DNA from: Trichoplax adhaerens
Taxonomy: Eukaryota > Placozoa > Uniplacotomia > Trichoplacea > Trichoplacidae
Direction of reading: 5' to 3'
Assembly (NCBI RefSeq): GCF_000150275.1
Contig: NW_002060945.1
Location: forward strand, 3,309,172 to 3,373,171
DNA: 64,000 nt
Part shown: one piece after another, positions 1 through 11,435 of the stretch
Layout: each line of letters begins with the position of its first letter
Position numbering within the stretch: position 1 is the first letter of the stretch
Made by a program: the position numbers and the translations under genes
Notes under the pieces: generated by a model
The model's input: only the letters and a program-made list of their open reading frames with translations
The model's database searches: none
What the model was told of the DNA's origin: nothing

Positions 1-1219
1 ATCAATAGTTTCACGTCACATTTCGATTTTACGCAATTTGTACCGATAAATATGATGTAATGGATTATATTGTAATTTTCTATGCTATTCATGTAATCTG
101 ATACTCAGTCTTATTCCTATGCTTTTTCATTTTGTTGCAGGTTATGATTGCTCATACAATCTGAAAAGCAATGATGAACTAAATTATAATTAGTATTATT
201 AATTGTAAATCAGAATGTATATATGTCTGTATTGGAGATTATATTTACGCGTATTAGGATTACGAAAACACTATAAAAACTAAACCTACCTTAAAAAATT
301 ACATAGCATATTTATCTTTTAATATCTACAGTCTGTATTTGCATAATATTGTTTTCATATTGGTAACAGTTGAGTGACCAAACATACATCGCTAGTTCGT
401 AGTAACTATAAAAATTAATGAACTGGTACCTGTCATCATTCATGACTTTCCACAAAGGTACCCTAACATTCTACGTTTCGTTTACTACGTAAACGTATTG
501 TACTGATGTCTCCAGTCCCTAATCTATACGAGCGTTATATTTGATTGGGATAGACTGGCTTGTAATGTTAATATAATCGTCTATAGTTTTAATTGGAAAC
601 AGTAAGAATTAGCAGAATAATTTAGAAGTTGTGAACTTTGAGCTTGATTTTATCAAAATATCCAAAGAAAATTTAACACAACACCTAGTAATATACAGTA
701 CGACTTCGCCGTATGGTCAATAAGTTAATATAACCTTGGAATATGTAATGCAATATCTAAGCCTGTCAGGATACTACGGTTGTATAGAATATAAAATCAA
801 AGATAGCAACAAATACGGTAAATTTAGTTATAAAGGAATATATTACTGTTTATCAACCAAAGTAAGGACGAAACAATTTCTGTCAAATAGTAGGAATAAA
901 TTTATTTTTCATTGTTAATAATGTTCATTTTGTGCCGCAAACAAAGGCTTTAGAAATGTTTGTAACTTCTGAAGGGTTACTAAAATTGTTGAAATGCTCT
1001 CTAAGTTATCCATGCACCTCATTGAATAGCGTAAACAGTAAATTTTAGAATAACTTGCACGAGAGAAATAGATACGTAGCATCTTGGAATAATTAGCGCT
1101 TTAACGTAACAGCTTTGACTAATACAACGGTGAATCATTTTAAATTATCTACTAGTATTTTCCTCATTTCATTGCCAATAAGTATTCAAAAAATTGTTAG
1201 GAACGAGCAGTTTTCTTCA
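1..1219. other. Upstream flank without a recognisable gene
   Basis: AT-rich sequence 3' of the MCEE gene. On the plus strand a pyrimidine tract ending in TTGTTGCAG at about 132-140 is followed by a short open stretch that stops within 24 bases, so this could be the last exon of a plus-strand gene lying to the left; nothing in the few codons identifies it. A 60-codon open frame at 736-918 has no family signature and looks random. No RNA gene was seen. Confidence 0.4.
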
Positions 1220-2865
1220 TTACGCTTCCTCTAATTCTACTAAAACTCCGCCACAGTCTTTAGGATGTAAAAACATGACCGGCTTATTATGAGCTCCAAT
1301 CTGAGGAAGTAATAGCAGATTTAGTAATTAATCGCTGTAAATGTTTACTTAATTTCATATGTAGTAAGGAGACACTCGAGGTAGAGTTTTGTAAATAGCA
1401 CTACTGCAACAGGAAAAGTGGTACATATCAAACTAGGTTGAATTTTGAGAATCTTACTCGAGGTTCTTTTGAGAGGGTTCTAATTTTATTGGAAACTAGA
1501 TCTTTCATTGCAGCTTTAATATCATCAACCTAATGTTAGAAAATCCGAAAACAGAATGAGGAGCAAATACAACATAATTTTTATAAAGACGCGCGCTGCA
1601 GTATTTCATAGACGTGGATAAAAGGCATAGTAGATCTATTAGTTTAACTATGTGGTATCTACCTCTATACAAATATGATGCATGCCACCTTCTGGTTTTT
1701 TAGCTAGGAAACCTTCGATGGGACTTTGCTCTCCCAGAGGATGCAATAGCTATGGAATAAATAATAACAATTTAAATAGATGTTATGAAATACGGTAGTA
1801 CTTGGATATTCATACGCACTCTTGGGATATTATTAAGGATACAAAATCTATATCCTTGTTATCATGAAATACCAGAGTATAAAAGCTCAAACAGGAAATG
1901 TAATATGAGTGTATTATGATTAACGAATGACTAACTTCAATTTTGGTATTGCCAAGATCTATAAATACTGTCGTGACTCCATGTTCAGGGAGAGGCTGAT
2001 GGAAATTATTTACGAGAGATCTAGATTAGACATTAATTTGATTTGCAGCAGTAATTGTATTCGTTAAGTGCATAACTGACCAATTGCTCGCTAACACTTG
2101 CTCCAAGAACATCACGATAAAATGCCGTTGCTTTCTCTGCAATAAAGATAGAACACAAATATAATATTTTAGAAATGTTGGACATCAGCAGGGACTTCTG
2201 AAAAGTCCCTGACACCAGCCACAGTAGCGCACTGTACGTGTCATATTAGCTCAGTGCATTAATTTAATTTAAAGAATGATAGCAAAGACACTGCTTCAAC
2301 TATATATAATTACTGTCTTCACTACATGTACTTTAGAGTATTTCATTACATATTGATAGACCAAATTTAACCCTTGATTGACGAAAAAATATACATATTC
2401 GTTATAGATGAGTGACTTCGGAGTAGCTACCTCCATTATCACTGTCTAATGATTGCAACGTTACCTAAATCTGGAACGGCTATAGCGAGATGATTTAGCT
2501 TACCAAGCTTCCAAAACGCTTGTTCTTTATTCTGCAAGTTTAGTACAGATACAATCAATGTTATTCAAACGGTGCAGAGTTCATGAAAGTTGTGCTGATA
2601 AGTTACAAACTAATATTGTGGGGGAAGTTAGTAGAGTTCGTCTGATGGTACTTTTTGCTATTTGTTCCGAGATATTCTTGTAATCAATCAATCAATAAAT
2701 AGAAAGGAATAAAGACGGTGATTAAAACAAAACAACTTGCTAACTATCTTCAAGTAAGGCACATACAGTACGTAAGATACTCTCATCGGTTAATTGCTCT
2801 ACCTTGTTATAATACAACCATGATCTTCGACCAGCTAATGAAATAAATCTCATCACTGAAGCCAT
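1220..2865 (-). CDS. MCEE: Methylmalonyl-CoA epimerase, mitochondrial
   Basis: Vicinal-oxygen-chelate fold enzyme that interconverts (2R)- and (2S)-methylmalonyl-CoA in mitochondrial propionyl-CoA breakdown. At least seven minus-strand exons read through the whole family: an N-terminal leader starting MASVMRFISLAG (ATG 2865-2863), then LNHLAIAVPDL near 2460-2520, EKATAFYRDVLGASV near 2050-2125, VTTVFIDLGNTKIE near 1935-1990, LLHPLGEQSPIEGFL with GGMHHI at 1670-1745, VDDIKAAMKDLVSNKIRTL at 1450-1530, and KPVMFLHPKDCGGVLVELEEA before the stop at 1222-1220. In characterised epimerases the metal is held by a His in the HLAIAV strand, a His in the MHHI strand and a Glu in VELE, and all three are present. 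The basic, Ser/Arg-containing N-terminus fits a mitochondrial presequence. The start codon sits inside CAAGATGGC, a YY1-like core. It shares a promoter with the divergent PDCD7. Confidence 0.93.
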
Positions 2866-3243
2866 CTTGTCTTTTGAAAAGCAATATGCAAAGATCAACT
2901 AGCACTTGAGTGCGGATATAAATCAAACTTTGCGTTTAATAGCCAAACCTACTATTTGTTGTCCTTGCAGCCAGTATGATGGACTTTTAGAACCCGTCGT
3001 TGAGTGCAGTAAGTGCGCATGTACAGTGTACTGTATAGTACCATCCATTACAGTTGTCCTACCAATACCTCATCCTTTGGCTATACTGTACTATACATAA
3101 CGTAAGCCATCCCAGCAGCTCTTCCTGTCGTAGCTACATTTTAGCTCAACTACCTTCTGATTACTAAACTAGAAATTACTCCTCATAATCCAACATCGTT
3201 ACGTTGAAAAGCCGATCAAGTGGATATCTAGCATGTTATATTG
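2866..3243. promoter_or_regulatory. Bidirectional MCEE/PDCD7 promoter
   Basis: This 378-bp spacer separates two divergent start codons and so must hold both promoters. It contains two TACTGTA/TACAGTA clusters, at 3021-3040 and 3082-3096, and a CAAGATGGC motif overlaps the MCEE start. No TATA box stands out. The 64-codon open frame at 2906-3100 has no family match and is probably chance. Confidence 0.6.
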
Positions 3244-5711
3244 ATGTATCATCAAAATAACAATGTTTATATGCATGGCATGCCCCTGCCTCCCGGTGGA
3301 GCTGGCATGATGGGGTACTATCAACAATATCAGCCACCACCACACCATCCATTTCAGGTCTATTATCCACCTCCATTACCTAATGCTCTTCCTGGAAATT
3401 TTAATGCACCTGCACCTGCCAAAGTGATTGAAGAAGATCCTGTGCAAACATGGTGTAAGAAAGTAGAAGCAAAACAAGTGAAAAAGATTCCTGTTACAAC
3501 TACTGTACGGCTAAGTAATTCCAATTAAAATTTTGATATAAGTAGTTTACTCACTCGTACGTAGGTTAGACGATCCACACTTCATGCTAAGGTCTGTAGC
3601 AGTGCTTTACAGACATCGTACAGCAATTATAAATAAATTTATTTATGTCTTCTATCTGTCAGTATACACAGCAAACGTAGATGGCTATTAAAAACTAGAA
3701 CGCATTAAACTAAACTAATTATATTGTGAAATACATAATGCCGCTGGACTGATGTCTTCATCGTTCGATACCTTCCATAACTCTAGAAAGCGGGCGCAAA
3801 TGAATTTTACGATTACATTATTAATGTGCTACATGAATATCATGAAGAAATAGGGATTGCATAGGATTTATGCACAGAGTATTTCTTATCTATGCTATTT
3901 AAATGGAGTAGTATTCACAACTACAATCTCATGATAAAGTGGGCCTTGTAGCGTATTAGCTCAGTATTTCCCTACAATAACGTAAATTTTGCTTTGTTCA
4001 ATGAAAGGTTGTGAGAATTATCAGCGTTTATGGATATGTATAAATATACCAAGCAATAATTTTATGCTGTTGTTGATTGATGTATACAGGTATATGAGGT
4101 GAAGAATGCCATTCACAGAATACAGTCTCACTTGCAAGAGCTAGTTCAATATCAAAGCAAATTAACAACAGCAGCTAGTCACAAGGATAATTCACAATTG
4201 AATGAAATTATTTCACAAGCTCATCAATTGATGGTTTGTTCATTTTATTATAGATTTAGATAGCCAAAGAATTTAATCATAATCAGCTCATACGTTATAA
4301 ATTTCTATTATTGTCATAACAGGATGTAATTAACAATGAAATGGAGCAAATATCAAATGAAGATACAATAGAAATGATGAAACAGAAAGTTAATAAATCA
4401 ATGAAAAAGAAGGTAAAAACTGTAACCATAAAGTGTTGTATCAGTAGTAATGTTCGGCCTAATTTAAGAGGTTATAAAACTATATATTTTACCTATCATG
4501 CTCAAGGATTGGAGAAGAAGATGGAGAACTCGGAATAAATTAAAAGCACAGCAAAGATTAGCAAATATCGTCAAGCAAGAAAAGAAGGCCACAGAATGGC
4601 TCGATGAAAAATTAACCCAGCAAAGGCGAATTCTTCAAGTAAGCAAAAATGAAATGTAATCACTTTTTTATAAAACTTTAGCCCTAACAATTATAACGTC
4701 AATCAATATTATCTCTACTTGCTTACCAATGGCAAATTATAGGAGGAAAAGATGAAAAATCAAGCTGATGAAATTTTACACGAAGTGAGATCGAAGCAAG
4801 ATGACACTTCCAAAGCATTAGAACTATTGAGTGCGATATCTAAGCTTCGCAATATTAGAAAGACTGCTGCTGAAAATACTGGTAACTTGTACTTGATATT
4901 TAATGATTACTTTCGTATGCAGTTCTGTGCATAAAACTTCGATGGCGGCAGAGTGAATACTTTATACTGGTAATTACTTTTAGGTGTGTATCCTATTCCT
5001 ACTGTTACTGAGAATGAAAAATTTGAACGATTACAAGATGATCTCGAAAAGATGTTATGCACCCAAATGGAGAATTATAAGGAGGAACAGAAAGTGTTAG
5101 AGGTTATTATTGGTAACGAGACTGCAGCACAAAAAGAAAGGGAAGCATTACAATGCAAGTATCATTCCATAATTCTTAAAACACTCAAGACTGTTAGAAA
5201 ATTTTATTGAATTTATGATGAAATTGTGATCTTAATAGTGACATTTCTTATGTATATGCATATGATAGTGTGTTATTTTGTGGGAACGTTTGACTATGAA
5301 TGTTTTTAATCATTAATATTATTTACAATAGGAGTATCTTTAAAGTTAAATAAATGTTTTAAGTTGTTATCACGATACTTATTGCCATTTTAGCTGTGCA
5401 AAACTGCCCGACAAACCTAAGCATGTATCAGAGCTTTTGGCTTCAAGCTGAACATAGTATAGAAGCTTTGGTAGAAGTAAGGTATGTGCATTGTTTTATT
5501 TAATGAGAGCGAATGCTAAGTAGATTATCATATTTAATAATTAATAGATGTCGCGTTTGATTGTTACATGCAAACTTCAATTAGGCGTCAGTGGGATTCC
5601 TATACTACACCATCAGCAACTGCTGGTTCCTCAAGACTACCGACAAGCAATGTAATTGAACCAGTAGTACCTTCACGTGACGAGTGGAAAGTGTACCTGC
5701 AAAATACGTAG
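3244..5711 (+). CDS. PDCD7: U11/U12 snRNP 59 kDa protein (PDCD7 homolog)
   Basis: Component of the U11/U12 di-snRNP of the minor spliceosome, which recognises U12-type introns in the nucleus. Eight exons give an unbroken frame of about 383 codons: 3244-3504, 4090-4233, 4323-4412, 4507-4638, 4743-4881, 4984-5154, 5394-5481 and 5585-5711. Exon 1 is Pro/Gly/Tyr/Gln-rich (PPPHHPFQVYYPPPLPN), as in the human N-terminus. The middle is a long charged coiled-coil region with an Arg/Trp-rich DWRRRWRTRNK segment. The end carries the family signature FWLQAEHSIEALVEVRRQWDS, followed by a short tail with a SRDEWKVYL motif before TAG. Human PDCD7 is longer, mostly in its Pro-rich N-terminus. Intron 6 only keeps frame if it uses a GC donor (GCAAGT at 5155), discussed in the findings. 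It is divergent from MCEE. Confidence 0.88.
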
Positions 5712-7055
5712 TGTAACATAACATACCTATATTATGATATCTATATGTCGTATATGTATACAGTATATCAATCTGCTTGAGTTGAAGTGATATTAATCTG
5801 GAACGTCTGGCTAAACAGCTTAACACTTTATTTAAGTAGACGATGGTATTTCGATGACATCAAACTGATTATTTAGTGGTATGATTACATCATCAGAGCT
5901 GTGTAGAATAACTCTTTTTATTTGCTTATTTATTTTATTTTATAATCTTTCATTATTGTATTGGAACTGTACAGTCATTTGTGATGGTTTAAAATTGTAA
6001 TTACAGTAAATTAATGAATACATAATGATAATGAAGTATACTCATACAGTTGATAGCAGCTATGACTAAATCTTAGGTTTATCTTTGTATCATGCTAAAT
6101 TAACTGTATAAAATACTAATCCTGTAATCTTTACCTACTATGCTATGTACATGTATATAGTTTACGTTTATATGAGTATGCTGTATATATAATATTTGTT
6201 GTCTTTGGACTACTGCGAATAGTTTGTACATTCGTTATCGTTGTAGTTATTGAAAATGAGTTTATCTAAATTTGAATCTATGTGCTATTATTGATATTAT
6301 GGTATGCGTTGTATGGGAAATACAGTAGATGTACAAATACTGAAAAATGAAAAGGAATTTTTATTGAAAATAATGGATATTGTCTACTGTTGCTGCATCG
6401 TCTTTAATGTCGATTGCATTTTCTGCTCTATACGAGTATTATTACGCTACTGTAGTACTGGGTCTACTAACTAAAAGATAGATGGAAGCGGAGCAGACTT
6501 TTCAGGATGCCAGTCCTTATAGACTATGCTAGAGCAGGCAATCAGTTGGGTCTGGTAACTAGAGTTGAGCATCAATGCAGTGTGTCCTAGTGATTTTTTA
6601 CCGGTGTATAGTGTAGCTTCTAGTAAAATCCTGACATTCCAGCGGCTAGTCATGCAGCCTGATGTAGGATGCAGAAAGTATGGTATACAGGTATTGAAAT
6701 TTTGATTAAATGTGCTCTATGATGGAGAGTATGTATCCAAGAATACTGTACAATACAGTACGGTATAATTCATTTAGATTGAAATTGCTGCAGTGCAAAT
6801 ACTAGCAGATCCGACTTCGCTGAACGTCAAGAAGAAGCCAAATTCGCTGCTTCGTATTCTTTCATATCGTGTCAACAGACGGACGCCACACGGACCAGGT
6901 GGCGTACAGTCCACAGTACGAAGAGTGTGTAATGCACTGTGCACTGTACACTGTACAGTACAGTATTTGCACAGTGCGCAGACGCTGACGCTACAGTACA
7001 GTACGACACATGGTGACTGGCTAACGCGATTGTTAACCGCGTTGCCTGCCGGGAG
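5712..7055. other. PDCD7-RPS17 spacer with TACTGTA clusters
   Basis: Intergenic DNA between two plus-strand genes. From about 6740 to 7001 it is dense in TACTGTA/TACAGTA words and GTGCAC palindromes (6740-6765, 6944-6970, 6990-7001), immediately upstream of RPS17. Open frames there are low-complexity and cross both strands, so they are not genes. Confidence 0.5.
6471..6653 (-). pseudogene. Possible ankyrin-repeat gene fragment
   Basis: A 60-codon minus-strand frame contains words that loosely resemble ankyrin helices, such as NVRILLEA, and GHTALM about ten residues further on. Spacing is irregular, no second clear repeat follows, and no splice-linked neighbour was found. It may be a decayed scrap of an ankyrin gene or chance. 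Weak call. Confidence 0.12.
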
Positions 7056-7074
7056 CTTCTTCCTTTTCGTCCTT
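7056..7074 (+). promoter_or_regulatory. 5' TOP-like pyrimidine tract of RPS17
   Basis: A run of 18 pyrimidines broken by a single G (CTTCTTCCTTTTCGTCCTT) lies 15 bases before the RPS17 start codon. Animal ribosomal-protein mRNAs begin with a C followed by an oligopyrimidine tract that places translation under mTOR/LARP1 control. The position fits a transcription start in this tract, which is inferred. Confidence 0.6.
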
Positions 7075-7088
7075 TACTATCCAACAAA

Positions 7089-8062
<974 letters not shown>

Positions 8063-8107
8063 ACCTGAGCACTACTACCTACAATCGATATTGTATAATA
8101 ATTCTTC

Positions 8108-8113
8108 AATAAA
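8108..8113 (+). terminator. RPS17 polyadenylation signal
   Basis: A canonical AATAAA hexamer lies 46 bases after the RPS17 stop codon, a normal distance for a short animal 3' UTR. The cleavage site itself is not defined. Confidence 0.6.
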
Positions 8114-8410
8114 AGTAATTACTTGAACAGAGATAGTTTGTGATCTTTTAATTCTTCGGAGTATCAGCGATGGGGTAACTAAGGTATTTAACAACTTACT
8201 TGTAACTAAATTTATTAAGTATATTGTACACCTGATAAAAGTTATAGTACAGTAATATACAGTAAACTGAACGTTTCAGTTTTGAACGTTTATCCGTGAC
8301 AAGTTCCTAAGTTTATTATGTCTACTGTATTACCGAGATCAACTATTTATAGTATAAAATATTAGATTTTTGCTAGACCATTCAATAACTACGTCTTCCA
8401 TATGGACTGC

Positions 8411-8433
8411 AGGTATCGAAATCCTCGATACCT
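8411..8433. repeat. Short hairpin, 9-bp stem
   Basis: AGGTATCGA and TCGATACCT form a perfect 9-bp stem around a 5-base loop, about 350 bases after the RPS17 stop. Function unknown. Confidence 0.6.
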
Positions 8434-8704
8434 GATAAACTTGGTAATAAGTTGGTATGAATCAAGTCTATTCCTGAGGATCGATTAGGATGCAATTTAG
8501 CATTTTAAATTAAAATTTTTTATGGATATATGCAAGTAGTGTACCAGTAGGGCTAAGTATAGAACAGAAGCCTGTCTACTTGTACTGGGTACTATCAAAT
8601 CTTCAGATTGACAGTATTTCATGCATCAGCGATACATAGCAGCTATATACTCCTACCTCGTATTAACGTTGTACGTTTGCAGTCTGGGTGATATCAATTA
8701 AATA

Positions 8705-8724
8705 TAGGATATAGCTATATCCTA
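8705..8724. repeat. Perfect 20-bp palindrome
   Basis: TAGGATATAGCTATATCCTA is its own reverse complement over 20 bases with no spacer. It lies in noncoding DNA; a dimer-binding site is conceivable, but nothing nearby assigns a role. Confidence 0.6.
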
Positions 8725-11435
8725 AATTTATTGATTACAACTTTATTATTTTCTTGGAGGTAAGATAACTTGGATATCATTCGAAATAAGTTTCGCAGCT
8801 TAGTCACGAAATTACTAAAGCAACGGTTTTATCAAACTTTCGTAGTAACAAGTTAAACTTTCACATTGGAAAATGTAGTTATTCTACTTTGCTATACAAC
8901 CAAACGTCACCAGAAGTTAGAAATGACATTAAATAGTATTCAAAGTTGATTACAATCAGTGCAATTGCAAAGTATCCACTACAAAGAACGTTGAAGAAAA
9001 CTGTAATCCAGTCATGGTCAAATTTACTGTTATTCCGTTATCCGGGAAACAGGCATATCAGTCCATCACTTATTGACTAGTGTCATTTAGGTTGGCCTGC
9101 AGTCCACCATAGAGAGCACAGGTCAAGTCCTATCTCCGGCGGTAGTTCCTACCATTAAGTTTACATTTTAAACGTAAGAAAAAATCGGTTTCGTTATAAA
9201 GCTGAAAAGGATTAAATTCTATCACGAAATTTGAGAAACTACCGCATAATTTACAGATATTTCTTACTAGAAACTTCATATTTATGCTAATATACCTGTC
9301 CACCACGGCATATATGAACCAACTTGCCCTTATTCCAAGGATTAATTAAATGCTTTGTTGCATGAAATGGAATGTTGAATCTAAAATAGATGAAGATAGG
9401 GTTAACTCTAATTGGCTAGAAATGCACTTTAGTATAATTGGAAGGCTATATAATTAGCATGCGATAAATACACACATTGTTATACCATAATAATATGTTC
9501 TCATAAGACTAAAATTTACAATTTATTCGTTATAGCCGTAATACGAAGATGAAAAGCATGCTTTATTTCATTACATTTTGATCCACTTTATATCGAATAT
9601 TCCTGTGCGATATTGTGGTACAGGAGTTGTAAAAGGAGTGCTCAATTTCTTGATCGGACTGCTCATTTCAGCATACCCTATTGAAAATATATAATTAGGT
9701 CAAATACAGCGATCTACTTCAAGGGTTTTAATGAATTTCTTACGATATCCGGTTTTAATTCTTATCAATTTAATACCTTGAAAATGCTTACTTCTTTGCG
9801 CAGAAAATATTATCATAACTTTATCACTTTCCTTAAATCAAATAACATTATACATGTATGATCAGATTAAGACCAAAAATCTTCAGTACCGATTCTATTT
9901 TCTTGTAAACTAGTTTAATATTTGCCTACAGCTTGTACGCTTAAAAATTTATATTATCTTAACGTAAGAATGTACAGTAAGTATATGTAAAGGCTAAAAG
10001 TTAAAATGCCCTCTTAATATCAGAAATGAATGTTATTTCAGTACGAATAAAATTCTAGTTACAGAGTAAGCCTTGTGCAATTTCTTCTCGATTGCTCGAT
10101 TACAAGACCAAGTTCCCTAAAGGTCAAACGGCAGTAAACTTGTTAAGTACAGAACGATACTAGAGATTGACTATGTTAGTATTCTAGCGAATAAAAACCA
10201 TCATCAGCCCAAAAAGCTCATAACATAACTAATAAGAAGAGATAAAAATCACATTCGAGGAAAATATTCGTAGATACCTTGGATACAGCATCGGGAAGGA
10301 TATTTTCGTTATAACATTTTAGTATGAAGTAACGAATATTGGATCTTTTACCTAGAAAGAACCAAATAGAATGTTGAGAAATTTCTTAATATACAGTTCC
10401 ACTTCAACATGCACAACATTTAACGTATATATAAGAGTTATTACCAAGCTTTAACACTTACTTTGATTACGTATCGTTAAGGGCTTCGCAGACTGAAATG
10501 TAAATAAGTTAAAATATAGCTATTAACTAATAGAAGTATTTATATTGGTACGTATGCATAAAGAATTAATCATTAACTTCCTATCCAGTATATCAGATTG
10601 TTTAGGAGTAGTCCTACCTGAAATTCTCCAACTTTACTTTTTGTAGACTCTAGCGATAATGAAAATAAAAAGTATTACTCAGTAATGATACTAATGATTT
10701 ACAGATAATTATAATAATGTCTACAGTATATTACATTTCTGCTGAGAGGAATAGTAATACTGTATTAGTTATTTTACAACCTGATTGATCATGCTCTTCC
10801 TTAGTGCTGTATTTCTTGATAGGTGTGGTACCTTTCATACTCGTATACCTCTGGCTGAAATGCATAGGATTTTAGTAAAATCAACGTATTGCGATTATAT
10901 GGTATTAAAATATGATTTAGTGTACATAGCACAATTATTCATTACAGTAACTATCTGTAATACCGATTATTATTATTATGAACATGGCCTGATTGCTTCT
11001 TATTATCAGTACGCTGTCAATATAAAAAATATTATTAAATTTTTGTTATCGCACTCTCTTTAAATAATAAACACTCGTGAAAAATAAGAGAAATCTTTGG
11101 TAATGAAAATTTGGGTATTTAACTTACAATTCTGCATGATTGATTTACGTTATTTCCTCCCTGCCGGCTATCTAAGGCTAAAATTGTATATACGAATAAA
11201 CACATATTAAAGATAGATTGTATAGACCACCTGATTTCCTCCTAGATGAACTTAAATGTGATATTTTCATACCTGATAGGTAGTGTACCTTTTCCTGTAA
11301 GTTTGTTAGTTTATCTTCGCTAGCCAAAATAACTTGTAAGGAATCAATAAATTGCTATTAAAAAATAAAGATCTATTTAGTTTAAACAATTCTCATACGT
11401 GATGGTTAGCTGTACATTAAGTTGGAATGTTTTAG

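Larger units (their letters stand above)
8114..11435. other. Gene-poor interval between RPS17 and YTHDC2-like
   Basis: About 3.3 kb of AT-rich DNA between the 3' ends of two convergent genes. No exon series with family similarity was seen on either strand. In particular no YTH-domain exon was recognised downstream of the helicase. A 92-codon frame at 10785-11063 is Tyr/Ile-rich with no motif and is probably random. Confidence 0.45.

Noticed and set aside
1825-1860. GTATCCTT on the minus strand as a U12-type donor in MCEE
   Set aside because: It lies in the middle of an intron; the exon before it ends at a normal GTTAGT donor.
10785-11063. 92-codon plus-strand open frame in the 3.3-kb gap
   Set aside because: AT-driven composition, no domain, no splice partners; nothing to support a gene.
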